Shown: positions 27,082 to 35,184 of the stretch, piece by piece | How positions within the stretch are numbered: position 1 is the first letter of the stretch | Layout of the letters: each line of letters opens with the position of its first letter | From: JBQKLI01 sp012798975 | GTDB taxonomy: Bacteria > Bacillota > Clostridia > Tissierellales > Peptoniphilaceae | Assembly (NCBI RefSeq): GCF_052116305.1 | Contig: NZ_JBQKLI010000014.1 | Location: 1-64,000 of the forward strand | DNA length: 64,000 nt | Reading direction: 5' to 3' | Position numbers and translations under genes: made by a program | The notes under the pieces: generated by a model | Seen by the model: only the letters and a program-made list of their open reading frames with translations | Databases searched by the model: none | What the model was told of the DNA's origin: nothing

Positions 27082-29655
27082 CTATAAAAAATCAAAACTT
27101 TCATCATTATTCATTTTCCTAGAATCAAATCTTCCATTGTCCATAAAGATCTCCCCATTATCATAATAGTAGATCCCTCCATAATAATCTTGATAACCCG
27201 TAGGAGTAGAATATATTTCATAAGTAAATTCATCCATTCGTCCTCGCAGGTTAATTAACTTTATTTTTTTCTCCGAAAAATCCATTTCACTGTTCAACAA
27301 ATCTTTATACTCTTCCCATAGTTTGTCCGAAGAAGAATTATTTGTATTTAAATAGATGCTAAAGGTGTCTGCCTTGTTGATCAACTTAAAATGTTTTTCT
27401 ATACCCGTCATGTCTAACTCTTTTAGCAATGTTTCGTATTTCTTATAACGTGTATTATTTGAACTATCTTTATTGTCTTTTACAAGCTGATCAAGAACAA
27501 ATTTATAATATTCTTTAAAGTTTTTTGTGTTTAGCAGTTCTTGAATTTTTTCCATTTTTAATAAAAGTGAGCTTTCTGTTCTGACATCATTTTTATATAT
27601 TTTATCTACTGAATCTAGATCAAAAAAATATGCAACAGCATCTTTGTATTTAAAATTTCTATTAATTCTCCCTAAAAACTGCTCCTCTGAATCAAATAAA
27701 GAGATATCTTTGAATCCTATATCCATATCGATATCAACACCCGCCTCTACCACTTGAGTAGATACAAGTATATAATCTCCTTCCAGCTCTTTTTTTAACT
27801 CATCCTCTAACTTCTCTGCTAATTTTTTATTCTTTTTTGCTTTTATTACTTTAATAATATCTTTTCTTGATTTTCTACTTGTGTCTCCATCCATATGTTT
27901 TATTATTACATGTTGATCTGCAAATAAATCACATATTTTATTATAGAAATCCTTGGCCGTATCTTTTTTGATAAATTCAACCAATATAAGTTTCTTCCCA
28001 TTGATCGAACCTTCTATAATTTCAATGATATTCTCAAACAACACATCTCTTTTATTTTCTGTTTCTCCTATTCCTAACAATGAATAGTCGCATAATACAC
28101 GATTTTTAAATCTTTGATCTTGATAATATTTATCTGGTTCTTCGATTAATCTTTGGACATTCTCTATCTGGGTTTTATGAATCAAACTTTCTATTCCCGG
28201 TAAAGTTGCCGACATGATAATAATTTTAATATTTAATATTTCTGCAAAGTATCCCAACATCTCTATCATCTCTTGCCAGATACTATTTTTATAGGACTGA
28301 ATTTCGTCCATAATGATTACACTATTCGCCAAGAGTGGGAATGGATAATATGATGATTTTTGATTTCCAAAAAAGCAATCAAATAGTTTAATATTTGTAG
28401 ATATCGAAATGGGATAATATAAGAACTGATAATCTCTATATAACCTTTGATACAATATTTCTTCCTGTTCTTCGTCTTTCCCACTAATCTCTTTTGCTAA
28501 TTTAAGCTCTTTTTCTAAATCTTCGAAGCTGTTTATCGAATTATATATCGATATTTGCTGTTGTATCTTTTTATTTCCTTCATAGATCTCTAGCAAACCA
28601 TTATATGTCTGCTCTACTAATGTATTAAAAGGAAATGCGTAAAACAATTTGTTCAGCTCTTCGTGTTCCTCTAATAGTTTTAATGCTAAATTAATAGATA
28701 TATTTGTTTTACCCGCCCCGGTAGGCGCCTCTAACATGAAAATATTTTTATTGGTTTGTAAATTTCTTTCTGCTTCCAAGAACATTTCTGACCGCAGTTC
28801 ATTAATACTTCCCTCAGGATAACAATAATTTCCTTCTTCGTATCTCCTAATCGTTTTTGTAATTTCATTATCATTGAAACTCGATAATAGTTCATCTGTA
28901 TTATTTATTAACCCAAAGTCTTCTGTTTTTATATCCGCCATGTAATCCATTGTTGCTAAAATATCCGATTGGGTTAAAAGTCCAAAAAGAAGCCTCGAAT
29001 AAATATACATTAAAATATGCTTTTCTTTGTCAAAGGGATATCCAAGGATCATATCGTAGTTTTCTATAACCTCACTATAGTCTGATGCATCAATGTGAAT
29101 ACTATCCTGAAAAAATGCAATTTCCATAAAGTTTTCATCATTTTCTGCAATAGAAAAAATAGGGCTTTCTTTTGATTTCAATGATCCATGATGTCCTTGA
29201 ATAATTCCCATATTTATAGTTAAGATAGAATATAGCATTATCAGGTCGTTTTCTTCAATTCCTTCTGCTTCCTCATCTATTCTTCCTAAATAATTTCTCA
29301 TATAGATTAGCGAGCTGAAATAAGAATGATTTGAATTTTCAACTCTTATATTATCTTCTATATCCTTATTCTGCATTATCTCCCTCTGAAATAGAGGATT
29401 TACCTTTCCGATATCATGATAATATATAACATCTTCAATCATTTCGTCATAAATTTTTTTAAACTTTTCGGAAATGAACAAACCCTTAAAAATTCTTTCA
29501 AAGACAGGAGACAAATTCTTAGATTCATATATTTTCTTATAATATTTTAGAGTTAAATATAAATGATCCTCAAGTAACTCTTTCTTCTCTCCATCTCTTT
29601 TCTTTTTATGAGCATAAAACTTATTCTTCTTTTTTATTAATTCTCTATTTGTCAT
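27082..29655 (-). CDS. cas3: CRISPR-associated helicase-nuclease Cas3
   Basis: Effector that unwinds and degrades DNA marked by Cascade, 857 residues. The N-terminal HD nuclease domain has YHDIGKVNPLFQ near residue 95 and GHHGSL near 175. The SF2 helicase follows: Walker A LEAPTGAGKTN (about 300), the DEIQS box (about 435), motif III IMSATLP, and motifs V and VI in STQVVEAGVDIDMD and EQFLGRINR (about 640-665). Both halves are intact in a single chain, so the system should be able to destroy targets. Confidence 0.96.
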   Translation of the reverse strand: MTNRELIKKKNKFYAHKKKRDGEKKELLEDHLYLTLKYYKKIYESKNLSPVFERIFKGLFISEKFKKIYDEMIEDVIYYHDIGKVNPLFQREIMQNKDIEDNIRVENSNHSYFSSLIYMRNYLGRIDEEAEGIEENDLIMLYSILTINMGIIQGHHGSLKSKESPIFSIAENDENFMEIAFFQDSIHIDASDYSEVIENYDMILGYPFDKEKHILMYIYSRLLFGLLTQSDILATMDYMADIKTEDFGLINNTDELLSSFNDNEITKTIRRYEEGNYCYPEGSINELRSEMFLEAERNLQTNKNIFMLEAPTGAGKTNISINLALKLLEEHEELNKLFYAFPFNTLVEQTYNGLLEIYEGNKKIQQQISIYNSINSFEDLEKELKLAKEISGKDEEQEEILYQRLYRDYQFLYYPISISTNIKLFDCFFGNQKSSYYPFPLLANSVIIMDEIQSYKNSIWQEMIEMLGYFAEILNIKIIIMSATLPGIESLIHKTQIENVQRLIEEPDKYYQDQRFKNRVLCDYSLLGIGETENKRDVLFENIIEIIEGSINGKKLILVEFIKKDTAKDFYNKICDLFADQHVIIKHMDGDTSRKSRKDIIKVIKAKKNKKLAEKLEDELKKELEGDYILVSTQVVEAGVDIDMDIGFKDISLFDSEEQFLGRINRNFKYKDAVAYFFDLDSVDKIYKNDVRTESSLLLKMEKIQELLNTKNFKEYYKFVLDQLVKDNKDSSNNTRYKKYETLLKELDMTGIEKHFKLINKADTFSIYLNTNNSSSDKLWEEYKDLLNSEMDFSEKKIKLINLRGRMDEFTYEIYSTPTGYQDYYGGIYYYDNGEIFMDNGRFDSRKMNNDESFDFL

Positions 29656-29677
29656 ATATCACTCCATAACTTTCAGA

Positions 29678-30418
29678 TTAAACAAAATAAAAGTACATAT
29701 TGTCTTTAGTAAATAATGCTCCTTCAGGTATACTTCTATCTTCTTTTAATTGCAATACCCCATTCGTCTGTGAAAAATCTGCTTTAATATATTGGTTAAA
29801 CTGTTCATCCAATTTGATCGGCAAATTTTCTGAGAATTTATATATTTTTTGTAATGATCTTTTGCTAAACACTGTAAATAACTCCGTCAAATACAGCCCG
29901 TCCATTTCAATTCTTCCAGACAATTCCTGCACTTCTTCCATTTCCACTAATTTTACTCCATAAATATTAGCAAAATGATCATTTTTGCCAAGATACGGTA
30001 TATATATTGTCTTTTTATTTATTAAGTTGTCAACAATTGGCAGATCCTCTGGAATAGAATCTACCAATAACCTTATAGTCCAACAAGGTTTTTCAAGCCA
30101 TTGTTCTGTTACAATCAAATTATTTCCTTTTTCATATGAAGCATATCCAGCTGAATTATTAAAAGATTGATATTTCTTTTTAATATTCTTCGGATCTTCT
30201 ATTGAAATTGAACATTTAACTTCCATAAGTCTCTCGTAAAATTCAGGATATTTATTATCCTGATTCAAACCATATCCCTTTAGTCCTGCTATTGATCCTA
30301 AAATCCCCAGTAAACTAATTTTGTGTATAGAGGAATATGTTAGATAACGATAAGTGTTGACTTCTGGAATTTTAAAAAAGGCAGTATCTCCTGTTAATTT
30401 AAATTCCAATACTTTCAT
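29678..30418 (-). CDS. cas5: Cascade subunit Cas5 (type I-B)
   Basis: RAMP-fold subunit that caps the 5' handle of the crRNA, 246 residues. The start VLEFKLTGDTAFFKIPEVN is the usual Cas5h opening, and a glycine-rich segment ILGSIAGLKGYGLN follows near residue 38. It starts directly after the cas7 stop (adjacent coordinates), so translation is coupled. Confidence 0.93.
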   Translation of the reverse strand: MKVLEFKLTGDTAFFKIPEVNTYRYLTYSSIHKISLLGILGSIAGLKGYGLNQDNKYPEFYERLMEVKCSISIEDPKNIKKKYQSFNNSAGYASYEKGNNLIVTEQWLEKPCWTIRLLVDSIPEDLPIVDNLINKKTIYIPYLGKNDHFANIYGVKLVEMEEVQELSGRIEMDGLYLTELFTVFSKRSLQKIYKFSENLPIKLDEQFNQYIKADFSQTNGVLQLKEDRSIPEGALFTKDNMYFYFV

Positions 30419-31360
30419 TTATATTTCCTCTTTACTGAAAATATTGTATTTCTTTATATTCTCGAGATTACATATAACTTTAGAATCATAGCTATTGTAA
30501 TAGATTTCAATACTTTTAATTCTATCCTTCACAGGCTCTAAAATAGTATCAAATTCTAAATAAAACACATTAATATCCTCTTCTTTGTCAAACTTTACAA
30601 ACTGGGATAAGTCGGGTAAATACAAGTCCTTTTCAGTTTCAATAAAAACAGCAAGTTCATTGTCACATCCCATTTTAGCATTCGTGCTGTAGAATGTAGC
30701 TGCAATGATCATCGCATCTTTTAATTTACTATAATCTTCTTCTGTATACCCTTCAGTCGCTCCCATATCGATATAATCTCTATAATTATTAGGATTTATG
30801 ACAAAAGGATATACATAATGTGCTTCATTGCTGATAATCTTTATTCCTAAAGTAGATTGTCCTCTTTCTTCATCGGAATCCTTTTTCTTGGTTGGATTTC
30901 TAAATGGAGATAATATTTGTTGGGATTCAACATAGCTGTCTTCATATTTGTTAAATCCCTGACCTATTTGAACAGCTCCTGTAATAGAGATATTATTCTT
31001 AGCTTCTGCAAATGTAGCTCCAAAATTTTTCACATCTGCTGCAGAAAATAGATTCTTAAGGACTGTCATTTGGTCTGTATCTTTTCCTAAATCTTCAACA
31101 TCGAATAAGTCTTCGTATCGCTCCTTTAAGCTTCTAACCCCTAATTCCGTTCCCGTCTTTGTTTCTACCGATTTATACGTTTTTGTATATAGAACCTTTT
31201 CTCCATTTTCCATAAAATATCTTTTAATAGGATATTTTAATGCTTTATCGCTTCCAAAAATCTCCCCGGTTGATATCGACTTAGGTCTTCCACTAAAATC
31301 TGCATTCCAATTCGCCATTATCGATCTAATTCCTAACACACCATAAACTCTCTTATCCAT
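30419..31360 (-). CDS. cas7: Cascade backbone subunit Cas7 (Csh2-like)
   Basis: RAMP protein that forms the crRNA-binding filament, 313 residues. The start KRVYGVLGIRSIMANWNADF and the segment FSAADVKNFGATFAEAKNNI (near residue 110) are typical of the Csh2/Cas7 branch of type I-B. It lies 20 bases after cas8b. The stoichiometry of about six per complex is family knowledge. Confidence 0.94.
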   Translation of the reverse strand: MDKRVYGVLGIRSIMANWNADFSGRPKSISTGEIFGSDKALKYPIKRYFMENGEKVLYTKTYKSVETKTGTELGVRSLKERYEDLFDVEDLGKDTDQMTVLKNLFSAADVKNFGATFAEAKNNISITGAVQIGQGFNKYEDSYVESQQILSPFRNPTKKKDSDEERGQSTLGIKIISNEAHYVYPFVINPNNYRDYIDMGATEGYTEEDYSKLKDAMIIAATFYSTNAKMGCDNELAVFIETEKDLYLPDLSQFVKFDKEEDINVFYLEFDTILEPVKDRIKSIEIYYNSYDSKVICNLENIKKYNIFSKEEI

Positions 31361-31380
31361 TTTTTCTCCTCCATTATTTT

Positions 31381-31794
31381 TTAAGCGTTATTTTCATTTG
31401 ATTTCTTTTTTTCATAAATTATATTTGAGCTTGTAAAACCTGCAATAATCATTTCTTGCTGGTCAACTTTTTCTGATCCTTCATAACTCATAATCATAGA
31501 GATTAATTTATTGAATCTTCTGTTATTCATTCCAATTGCATAAGAATACTTTTGATAAATGTTATTTGTTAATTCTTTCATTCTTTTTAACTTCTTCGTC
31601 TGCAAAATTGGTAAAATTAAGCTATGATTTTTATCAGCAGCCTCAGATAAACTTAACAAATAATATAAACTTTGTCCCAACGCAAAACCAAATAACTCTT
31701 CATTCTGAAGTTGCTGATCTTTTTCATTCTCTATTAATTCTGCTAATTTTTTTCGAATCTCTAACTCTTTTGATACCTCTCTCTTATTTTCCAT
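31381..31794 (-). CDS. cas11: Predicted Cas11b small subunit from an internal start in cas8b
   Basis: In frame within cas8b, an ATG at 31792-31794 is preceded by AAAGGAG (31806-31812, complement) with an 11-base spacing. It would make a 137-residue, mainly helical protein starting MENKREVSKELEIRKKL. Independent translation of a small subunit from the 3' end of cas8b is established for several type I-B, I-C and I-D systems. The site here is strong for a coding interior, and the helical content matches a small subunit. Protein-level proof is lacking. Confidence 0.7.
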   Translation of the reverse strand: MENKREVSKELEIRKKLAELIENEKDQQLQNEELFGFALGQSLYYLLSLSEAADKNHSLILPILQTKKLKRMKELTNNIYQKYSYAIGMNNRRFNKLISMIMSYEGSEKVDQQEMIIAGFTSSNIIYEKKKSNENNA

Positions 31795-33234
31795 AACGCC
31801 CGATTCTCCTTTCTCTTTCTCTTCAATATAAAGTAGAAGAGCTTTTCTAACATTATACGCATTCGCTAAACTAGAATACTGATTTTTCTTTAAATGCCTC
31901 AACAATAACTCGTAAGTAGATTTTCTTATTTCTTTTAGTGCTGTTAATCCTTTTCCTTTAACATACCAGTCAACAAAGATATCTTTTGTATCTAAAATCG
32001 CACTCCTTAAATCAGGATCATCTTTTGAAATATCTTTTTCATCTGCAAAGAAACTATTTCTTAACCTGTTAGCAAATAATGCGCTATCGATAATCTCCAT
32101 CGCCACTGGAAGTTTTATAAGATTCGAATTGTAATAATCTCTTTTTAAATTATCTTCTAATCGAAGGTAATTTTTAATATACATACCTTCTTCTTTTGAA
32201 TGAAGACCATTTATAATATCAAAATCCACGATCTCGGCTTCATTTTTTTCCTTTGCTACCCGAAGATAATAGCCATTAAAATAAGGCTCTCTTAAAAATT
32301 CTTTTCCTGGAAAACCACTAATATAATTTTGTACATCTCCATTACTTATTATTCTTCCAATATAGACATTGTATTTTTTATTATCGGATAATGCATGGAG
32401 CCATTGAAAAAAGCTGCGCTGCTGTTTTGCCCTTTCAAGCGATACTAAATTAGATACCTTAGTTTTTTTTGTTTTATTGAATAAAAAAGGCTTTTTGCTA
32501 TTCAATCCATAATTATCATTGGCAACACCATACACAACCCCCTCTTTAAGAACATTGTAATCATTCTTATTATATAAATTAGGAACTATATATTTTTGAG
32601 ATTCTTGTCTATACTTTTTAATACTTTCTGCGTTCAAATCACTGTTTTCATCGATCTCTTCATCAGATGAAACAAAAAATATTTTCAAATAATTTTTATC
32701 ATCTTTATAATTTTCTAGATCACTGAATCGTTCTAGATTCTCAAGGATCCAACTTCTTGTTTTATAGATTTCTTCTTCTCTATTTAGTGAATCTTCAATT
32801 TCAAGCCTATTTAGAAGTTCCAATTTTTTCTTATCATATTTATTTGAATAATCTATAAGTACTTCGTAATAACCGTTTATAGATTTAATAAGCTTCTCTT
32901 TTATTTTATTTAAATCTTTAATTTTATCCTTTTTGATAAAAAAAGATAAATAATTATTAGAATGGATTTGTTTTGATCCATCAATTGGCTTATTCATTTC
33001 TAATAATCGTGAGAGATAATCTCTTACTTTAAATTGCCTTTCTATAATAGTAGATCGCCGTTCTTCTTTATCCGATGTGTCTTTTTCAACTAATAAACTT
33101 TCAATAACCCTGCCCGTATTAAGATTCACAAAATAGTAATTTCCATAATCTAATCTAAATTCCTGGAGAATTAAATCCCCGCTTTCTTCTTTATTCTGTT
33201 CTTCCAGAAATATTTCTAAACATTCATCGATCAT
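31381..33234 (-). CDS. cas8b: Cascade large subunit Cas8b (Csh1-like)
   Basis: Large subunit of 617 residues that reads the PAM. Similarity between Cas8b proteins is weak; the call rests on size, position between cas6 and cas7, and Csh1-like features such as KRYFxW-type aromatic segments and the helical C-terminus. AGGAGG lies 7 bases before ATG at 33234; a longer frame to 33267 would overlap cas6 and lacks a site. The last 137 codons also form a separate reading unit, described under Cas11b. Confidence 0.9.
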   Translation of the reverse strand: MIDECLEIFLEEQNKEESGDLILQEFRLDYGNYYFVNLNTGRVIESLLVEKDTSDKEERRSTIIERQFKVRDYLSRLLEMNKPIDGSKQIHSNNYLSFFIKKDKIKDLNKIKEKLIKSINGYYEVLIDYSNKYDKKKLELLNRLEIEDSLNREEEIYKTRSWILENLERFSDLENYKDDKNYLKIFFVSSDEEIDENSDLNAESIKKYRQESQKYIVPNLYNKNDYNVLKEGVVYGVANDNYGLNSKKPFLFNKTKKTKVSNLVSLERAKQQRSFFQWLHALSDNKKYNVYIGRIISNGDVQNYISGFPGKEFLREPYFNGYYLRVAKEKNEAEIVDFDIINGLHSKEEGMYIKNYLRLEDNLKRDYYNSNLIKLPVAMEIIDSALFANRLRNSFFADEKDISKDDPDLRSAILDTKDIFVDWYVKGKGLTALKEIRKSTYELLLRHLKKNQYSSLANAYNVRKALLLYIEEKEKGESGVMENKREVSKELEIRKKLAELIENEKDQQLQNEELFGFALGQSLYYLLSLSEAADKNHSLILPILQTKKLKRMKELTNNIYQKYSYAIGMNNRRFNKLISMIMSYEGSEKVDQQEMIIAGFTSSNIIYEKKKSNENNA

Positions 33235-33238
33235 TTTT

Positions 33239-33937
33239 TCACCTCCTAAAATATTTAAAATTAACAAATCCTGATCCTAGCGTAACATTATTTTCTCCAA
33301 CCCCCATTCCTAATGCACAGCGAACAATTTCTTGAGACAATTCATCCTGAGCTATATAGAAAGTTGCTTTATCTCCTAGTAATGTTATATTTTTATAACT
33401 GACCGCAATCGGTTTCCTGTTATCTATTATTAAATTATTAAAAATAACTGCTTCTCTAATATTGTTTCCTGTACTAGTATTATATTTTTTTATTAAATTT
33501 TCTCTTATCCTTTTTTCATAAAAATCAAAACTTTCATTATTCTTCCAATAGCCATTATTGTTCTTTATTATTATGGGTGTGGTGGCATAAATCTTTTCGA
33601 TTACATTCTTATCTATAATTTTTTTCTTTCTAGTTAGCAAAATTTTAAAATAATCATTTTTAAAATTTCTCAAATATAAATCAAAAATTTTTTCAACCTT
33701 TTCATCCATCACTCTACACTGAAAATTATAAACACCTCCACGCGTATACATATCTTTGATCGCTAATGGGTATAAATAATTAAAACAATATTTCTTATAT
33801 GTTTTATCATAATGTTTTTTTTGCCAACTTTCGTCTGAACAAAGAACCTGCGTCAATAAGTTGCCTATAATTTCTCCGATATCTCTTAAATTAATATCCT
33901 TTAACAATAAAATTTTTATATCATATTCGTATAGCAT
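33239..33937 (-). CDS. cas6: crRNA-processing endoribonuclease Cas6
   Basis: Cuts the pre-crRNA in each repeat to leave the ATTGAAAT handle, 232 residues. Two ferredoxin-like halves are expected, and the C-terminal glycine-rich loop reads GMGVGENNVTLGSGFVNF. GGAGG lies 5 bases before the ATG at 33937; four further in-frame codons upstream (from TTG at 33949) overlap the ribosome binding site and are unlikely. It is the first gene of the cas operon, and its leader holds the putative CreR target. Confidence 0.93.
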   Translation of the reverse strand: MLYEYDIKILLLKDINLRDIGEIIGNLLTQVLCSDESWQKKHYDKTYKKYCFNYLYPLAIKDMYTRGGVYNFQCRVMDEKVEKIFDLYLRNFKNDYFKILLTRKKKIIDKNVIEKIYATTPIIIKNNNGYWKNNESFDFYEKRIRENLIKKYNTSTGNNIREAVIFNNLIIDNRKPIAVSYKNITLLGDKATFYIAQDELSQEIVRCALGMGVGENNVTLGSGFVNFKYFRR

Positions 33938-33947
33938 AACTACCTCC

Positions 33948-33964
33948 AATACATTTCCTTTAAC
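33948..33964 (-). promoter_or_regulatory. Predicted CreR-guided Cascade binding site at the cas6 start of transcription
   Basis: The minus-strand sequence GTTAAAGGAAATGTATT matches the first 17 bases of the pseudo-spacer (GTTAAGGGGAATGTATT) at 15 positions. The mismatches are at positions 6 and 9; position 6 of a type I seed is not read by Cascade. The three bases just upstream (33965-33967) are TCA, a PAM used by clostridial type I-B systems. Bound Cascade would cover the transcription start and the ribosome binding site. Confidence 0.75.
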
Positions 33965-33967
33965 TGA

Positions 33968-33995
33968 ATGATAACATAATATAAAAATAAATCAA
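33968..33995 (-). promoter_or_regulatory. Promoter of the cas operon
   Basis: TTGATT (33990-33995) and TATCAT (33968-33973) are 16 bases apart on the minus strand. A TG one base upstream of the -10 makes it an extended -10 promoter. Transcription would start near 33961-33964, inside the predicted CreR target. Confidence 0.75.
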
Positions 33996-34015
33996 TAGTT
34001 AATTGATTTATTTTT
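33983..34015. repeat. Perfect 14-pair inverted repeat over the cas6 -35 region
   Basis: The arms AAAAATAAATCAAT and ATTGATTTATTTTT are separated by 5 bases. On the minus strand the right arm ends in T's, so it may terminate the CreR RNA; it also overlaps the -35 element and could bind a regulator. With only one G-C pair, termination would be weak. Confidence 0.7.
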
Positions 34016-34092
34016 TAAAGTTCATCTTGTTGGAAAATACATTCCCCTTAACATTTCAATACAAATAATGGCTCTTATTGTTATAGTTCAGC
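33983..34092 (-). ncRNA. creR: Cas-regulating RNA (CreR-like) made from a degenerate CRISPR repeat
   Basis: A solitary repeat-like element at 34053-34092 keeps both ends of the array repeat (GCTGAACT...AACA and TGTATTGAAAT with the full Cas6 handle), while its middle has grown from 5 to 15 bases and can form a longer stem (ACAATAA against TTATTTGT). A pseudo-spacer begins at 34052. A weaker second repeat-like stretch starts with GATGAACT at 34026 and ends TATTGATTT near 33989, giving a repeat-spacer-repeat unit with a 26-base spacer. The 3' end is placed at the 14-pair inverted repeat at 33983-34015, which is followed by T's. The RNA would be bound by Cas6 and Cascade and directed to the cas6 promoter. 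Confidence 0.75.
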
Positions 34093-34098
34093 AATATG

Positions 34099-34107
34099 AT
34101 TATAACA
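34099..34107 (-). promoter_or_regulatory. Extended -10 promoter of the CreR-like RNA
   Basis: TGTTATAAT on the minus strand ends 6 bases before the degenerate repeat, so transcription should begin at or next to its first base. The -35 is weak, as is common with extended -10 promoters. Confidence 0.65.
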
Positions 34108-34203
34108 TATCTTTATTTGTAAATTTTATCTAATAAATCACGATAATTATTATTTTTAATAAAAATAATAATTATCGCTTAAATGGCCCATTATAACAAT
34201 TTT

Positions 34204-34220
34204 ATTACATTTTCTTAACA
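34204..34220 (-). promoter_or_regulatory. WalR-type box (reverse orientation)
   Basis: On the minus strand TGTTAA-GAAAA-TGTAAT fits the WalR consensus TGTWAH-N5-TGTWAH at every position. Confidence 0.6.
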
Positions 34221-34256
34221 CCCACCCTCTTCTGTACTTTCCATACACCCGCACTT

Positions 34257-34273
34257 TGTAACCTATTTGTAAC
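34257..34273 (+). promoter_or_regulatory. WalR-type box upstream of the first 3D-domain gene
   Basis: TGTAAC-CTATT-TGTAAC fits the consensus TGTWAH-N5-TGTWAH exactly. It lies 115 bases before the -35 of the 3D gene. Confidence 0.7.
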
Positions 34274-34388
34274 CTTTTGAATTCAGGGATTTGTTTCAAG
34301 ATTTTGGAACTAAAATTTTATTTATTTCGATTGAATTTTGTGAAATAATTATTTATTTCTGTTTTTCGCCTTTTTGTGCCTGATTTTC

Positions 34389-34417
34389 TTGACCCTTTTG
34401 GTGGATTTTTATAGAAT
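34389..34417 (+). promoter_or_regulatory. Promoter of the first 3D-domain gene
   Basis: TTGACC and TAGAAT are 17 bases apart. The second 3D gene has the same layout with TTGACA and TAGAAT. Confidence 0.7.
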
Positions 34418-34460
34418 AAGGCTCGTAAGTAAATTCAACGAAAAAAGAAAAGGGGTATTT

Positions 34461-35138
34461 ATGTTATCTAATTCGATTAAAAAATTCGCTGTTGGGGCGT
34501 TTATATTAGGAACTGTTTTTACAACATCTATTACTGCAGGATCTACTGAGGCGAGTGCTGCATCTTATTCTGGAAAAGCTACTATGGGATTAAATGTACG
34601 TACAGGCCCTGGAGTTCAAAACCGTTCTATCGGCGCTGTAGAAGAAGGCGCTGTTGTATCCGGACCTGTTGTAAATGAATGGGTTCAAATCAGCTATAAA
34701 GGTCAGACAGGATATGTTTCAAAATACTTTTTAACTGGCGGTTCTTCTAATGGAAAAGCGGATTATTCAAATAGTAAAAAATCTTATAAGAAAAATTCTA
34801 ACAACAACTATAGAAAGAACAACTCTTATAAAAAAGAAACTGCTAAGAAAGCTCAATCTTCTCCTAAATCGGGAAGAACAATTACTATGGAAGCAACAGC
34901 TTATAACGAGCCGGGCGGTTTAACCGCATCCGGTACACGTGCTAGAGTTGGTGCAGTTGCTGTAGATCCCAACTTCATTCCGCTAGGAACTAGACTATAT
35001 ATCGAAGGTTATGGTTATGCTACTGCTGAAGATACAGGCGGTGCTGTGAAAGGAAATATCATAGATCTTTATATGAATTCAAACAGCGAAGCATATAACT
35101 GGGGAAGACGTCCAGTACAAGTTACTATCTTAGATTAG
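34461..35138 (+). CDS. Secreted SH3b and 3D-domain cell-wall protein
   Basis: Exported wall-active protein of 225 residues. The signal peptide runs to about ASAAS near residue 35. A bacterial SH3 domain follows (LNVRTGPGVQNRSIG, EWVQISYKGQTGYVSKYFL), then a Ser/Asn/Lys-rich linker, then a C-terminal 3D domain (about 145-225). Its three conserved Asp residues are in VAVDPNFIPLGT, AEDTGGAVKG and IIDLYM, so a lytic transglycosylase-like activity of the MltA/resuscitation-factor type is likely. GGGG lies 7 bases before the ATG at 34461. Upstream WalR boxes place it in wall homeostasis. A paralogue is at 57.5 kb. Confidence 0.9.
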   Translation: MLSNSIKKFAVGAFILGTVFTTSITAGSTEASAASYSGKATMGLNVRTGPGVQNRSIGAVEEGAVVSGPVVNEWVQISYKGQTGYVSKYFLTGGSSNGKADYSNSKKSYKKNSNNNYRKNNSYKKETAKKAQSSPKSGRTITMEATAYNEPGGLTASGTRARVGAVAVDPNFIPLGTRLYIEGYGYATAEDTGGAVKGNIIDLYMNSNSEAYNWGRRPVQVTILD

Positions 35139-35147
35139 TTTTTTAAC

Positions 35148-35177
35148 AAGCTCTCATCTTTTGATGAGGGCTTTTTT
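35148..35177 (+). terminator. Terminator of the first 3D-domain gene
   Basis: AAGC(T)CTCATC pairs with GATGAG(G)GCTT across TTTT, followed by seven T's. Confidence 0.85.
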
Positions 35178-35184
35178 TGCGCAA

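Larger units (their letters stand above)
34108..34460. other. Intergenic region between the cas operon and the 3D-domain gene
   Basis: This AT-rich stretch carries the two WalR-type boxes and the promoter for the rightward gene. A long AT-rich palindrome (CGATAATTATTATTTTTA region, 34141-34177) could be a terminator or a spacer hairpin. No gene is supported; a frame starting at 34374 reads into the 3D gene without a ribosome binding site. Confidence 0.5.

Noticed and set aside
33938..34052. A CreT-type toxin gene paired with the repeat-like element
   Set aside because: No small open frame with a ribosome binding site lies between the element and cas6; a purely regulatory role fits better.
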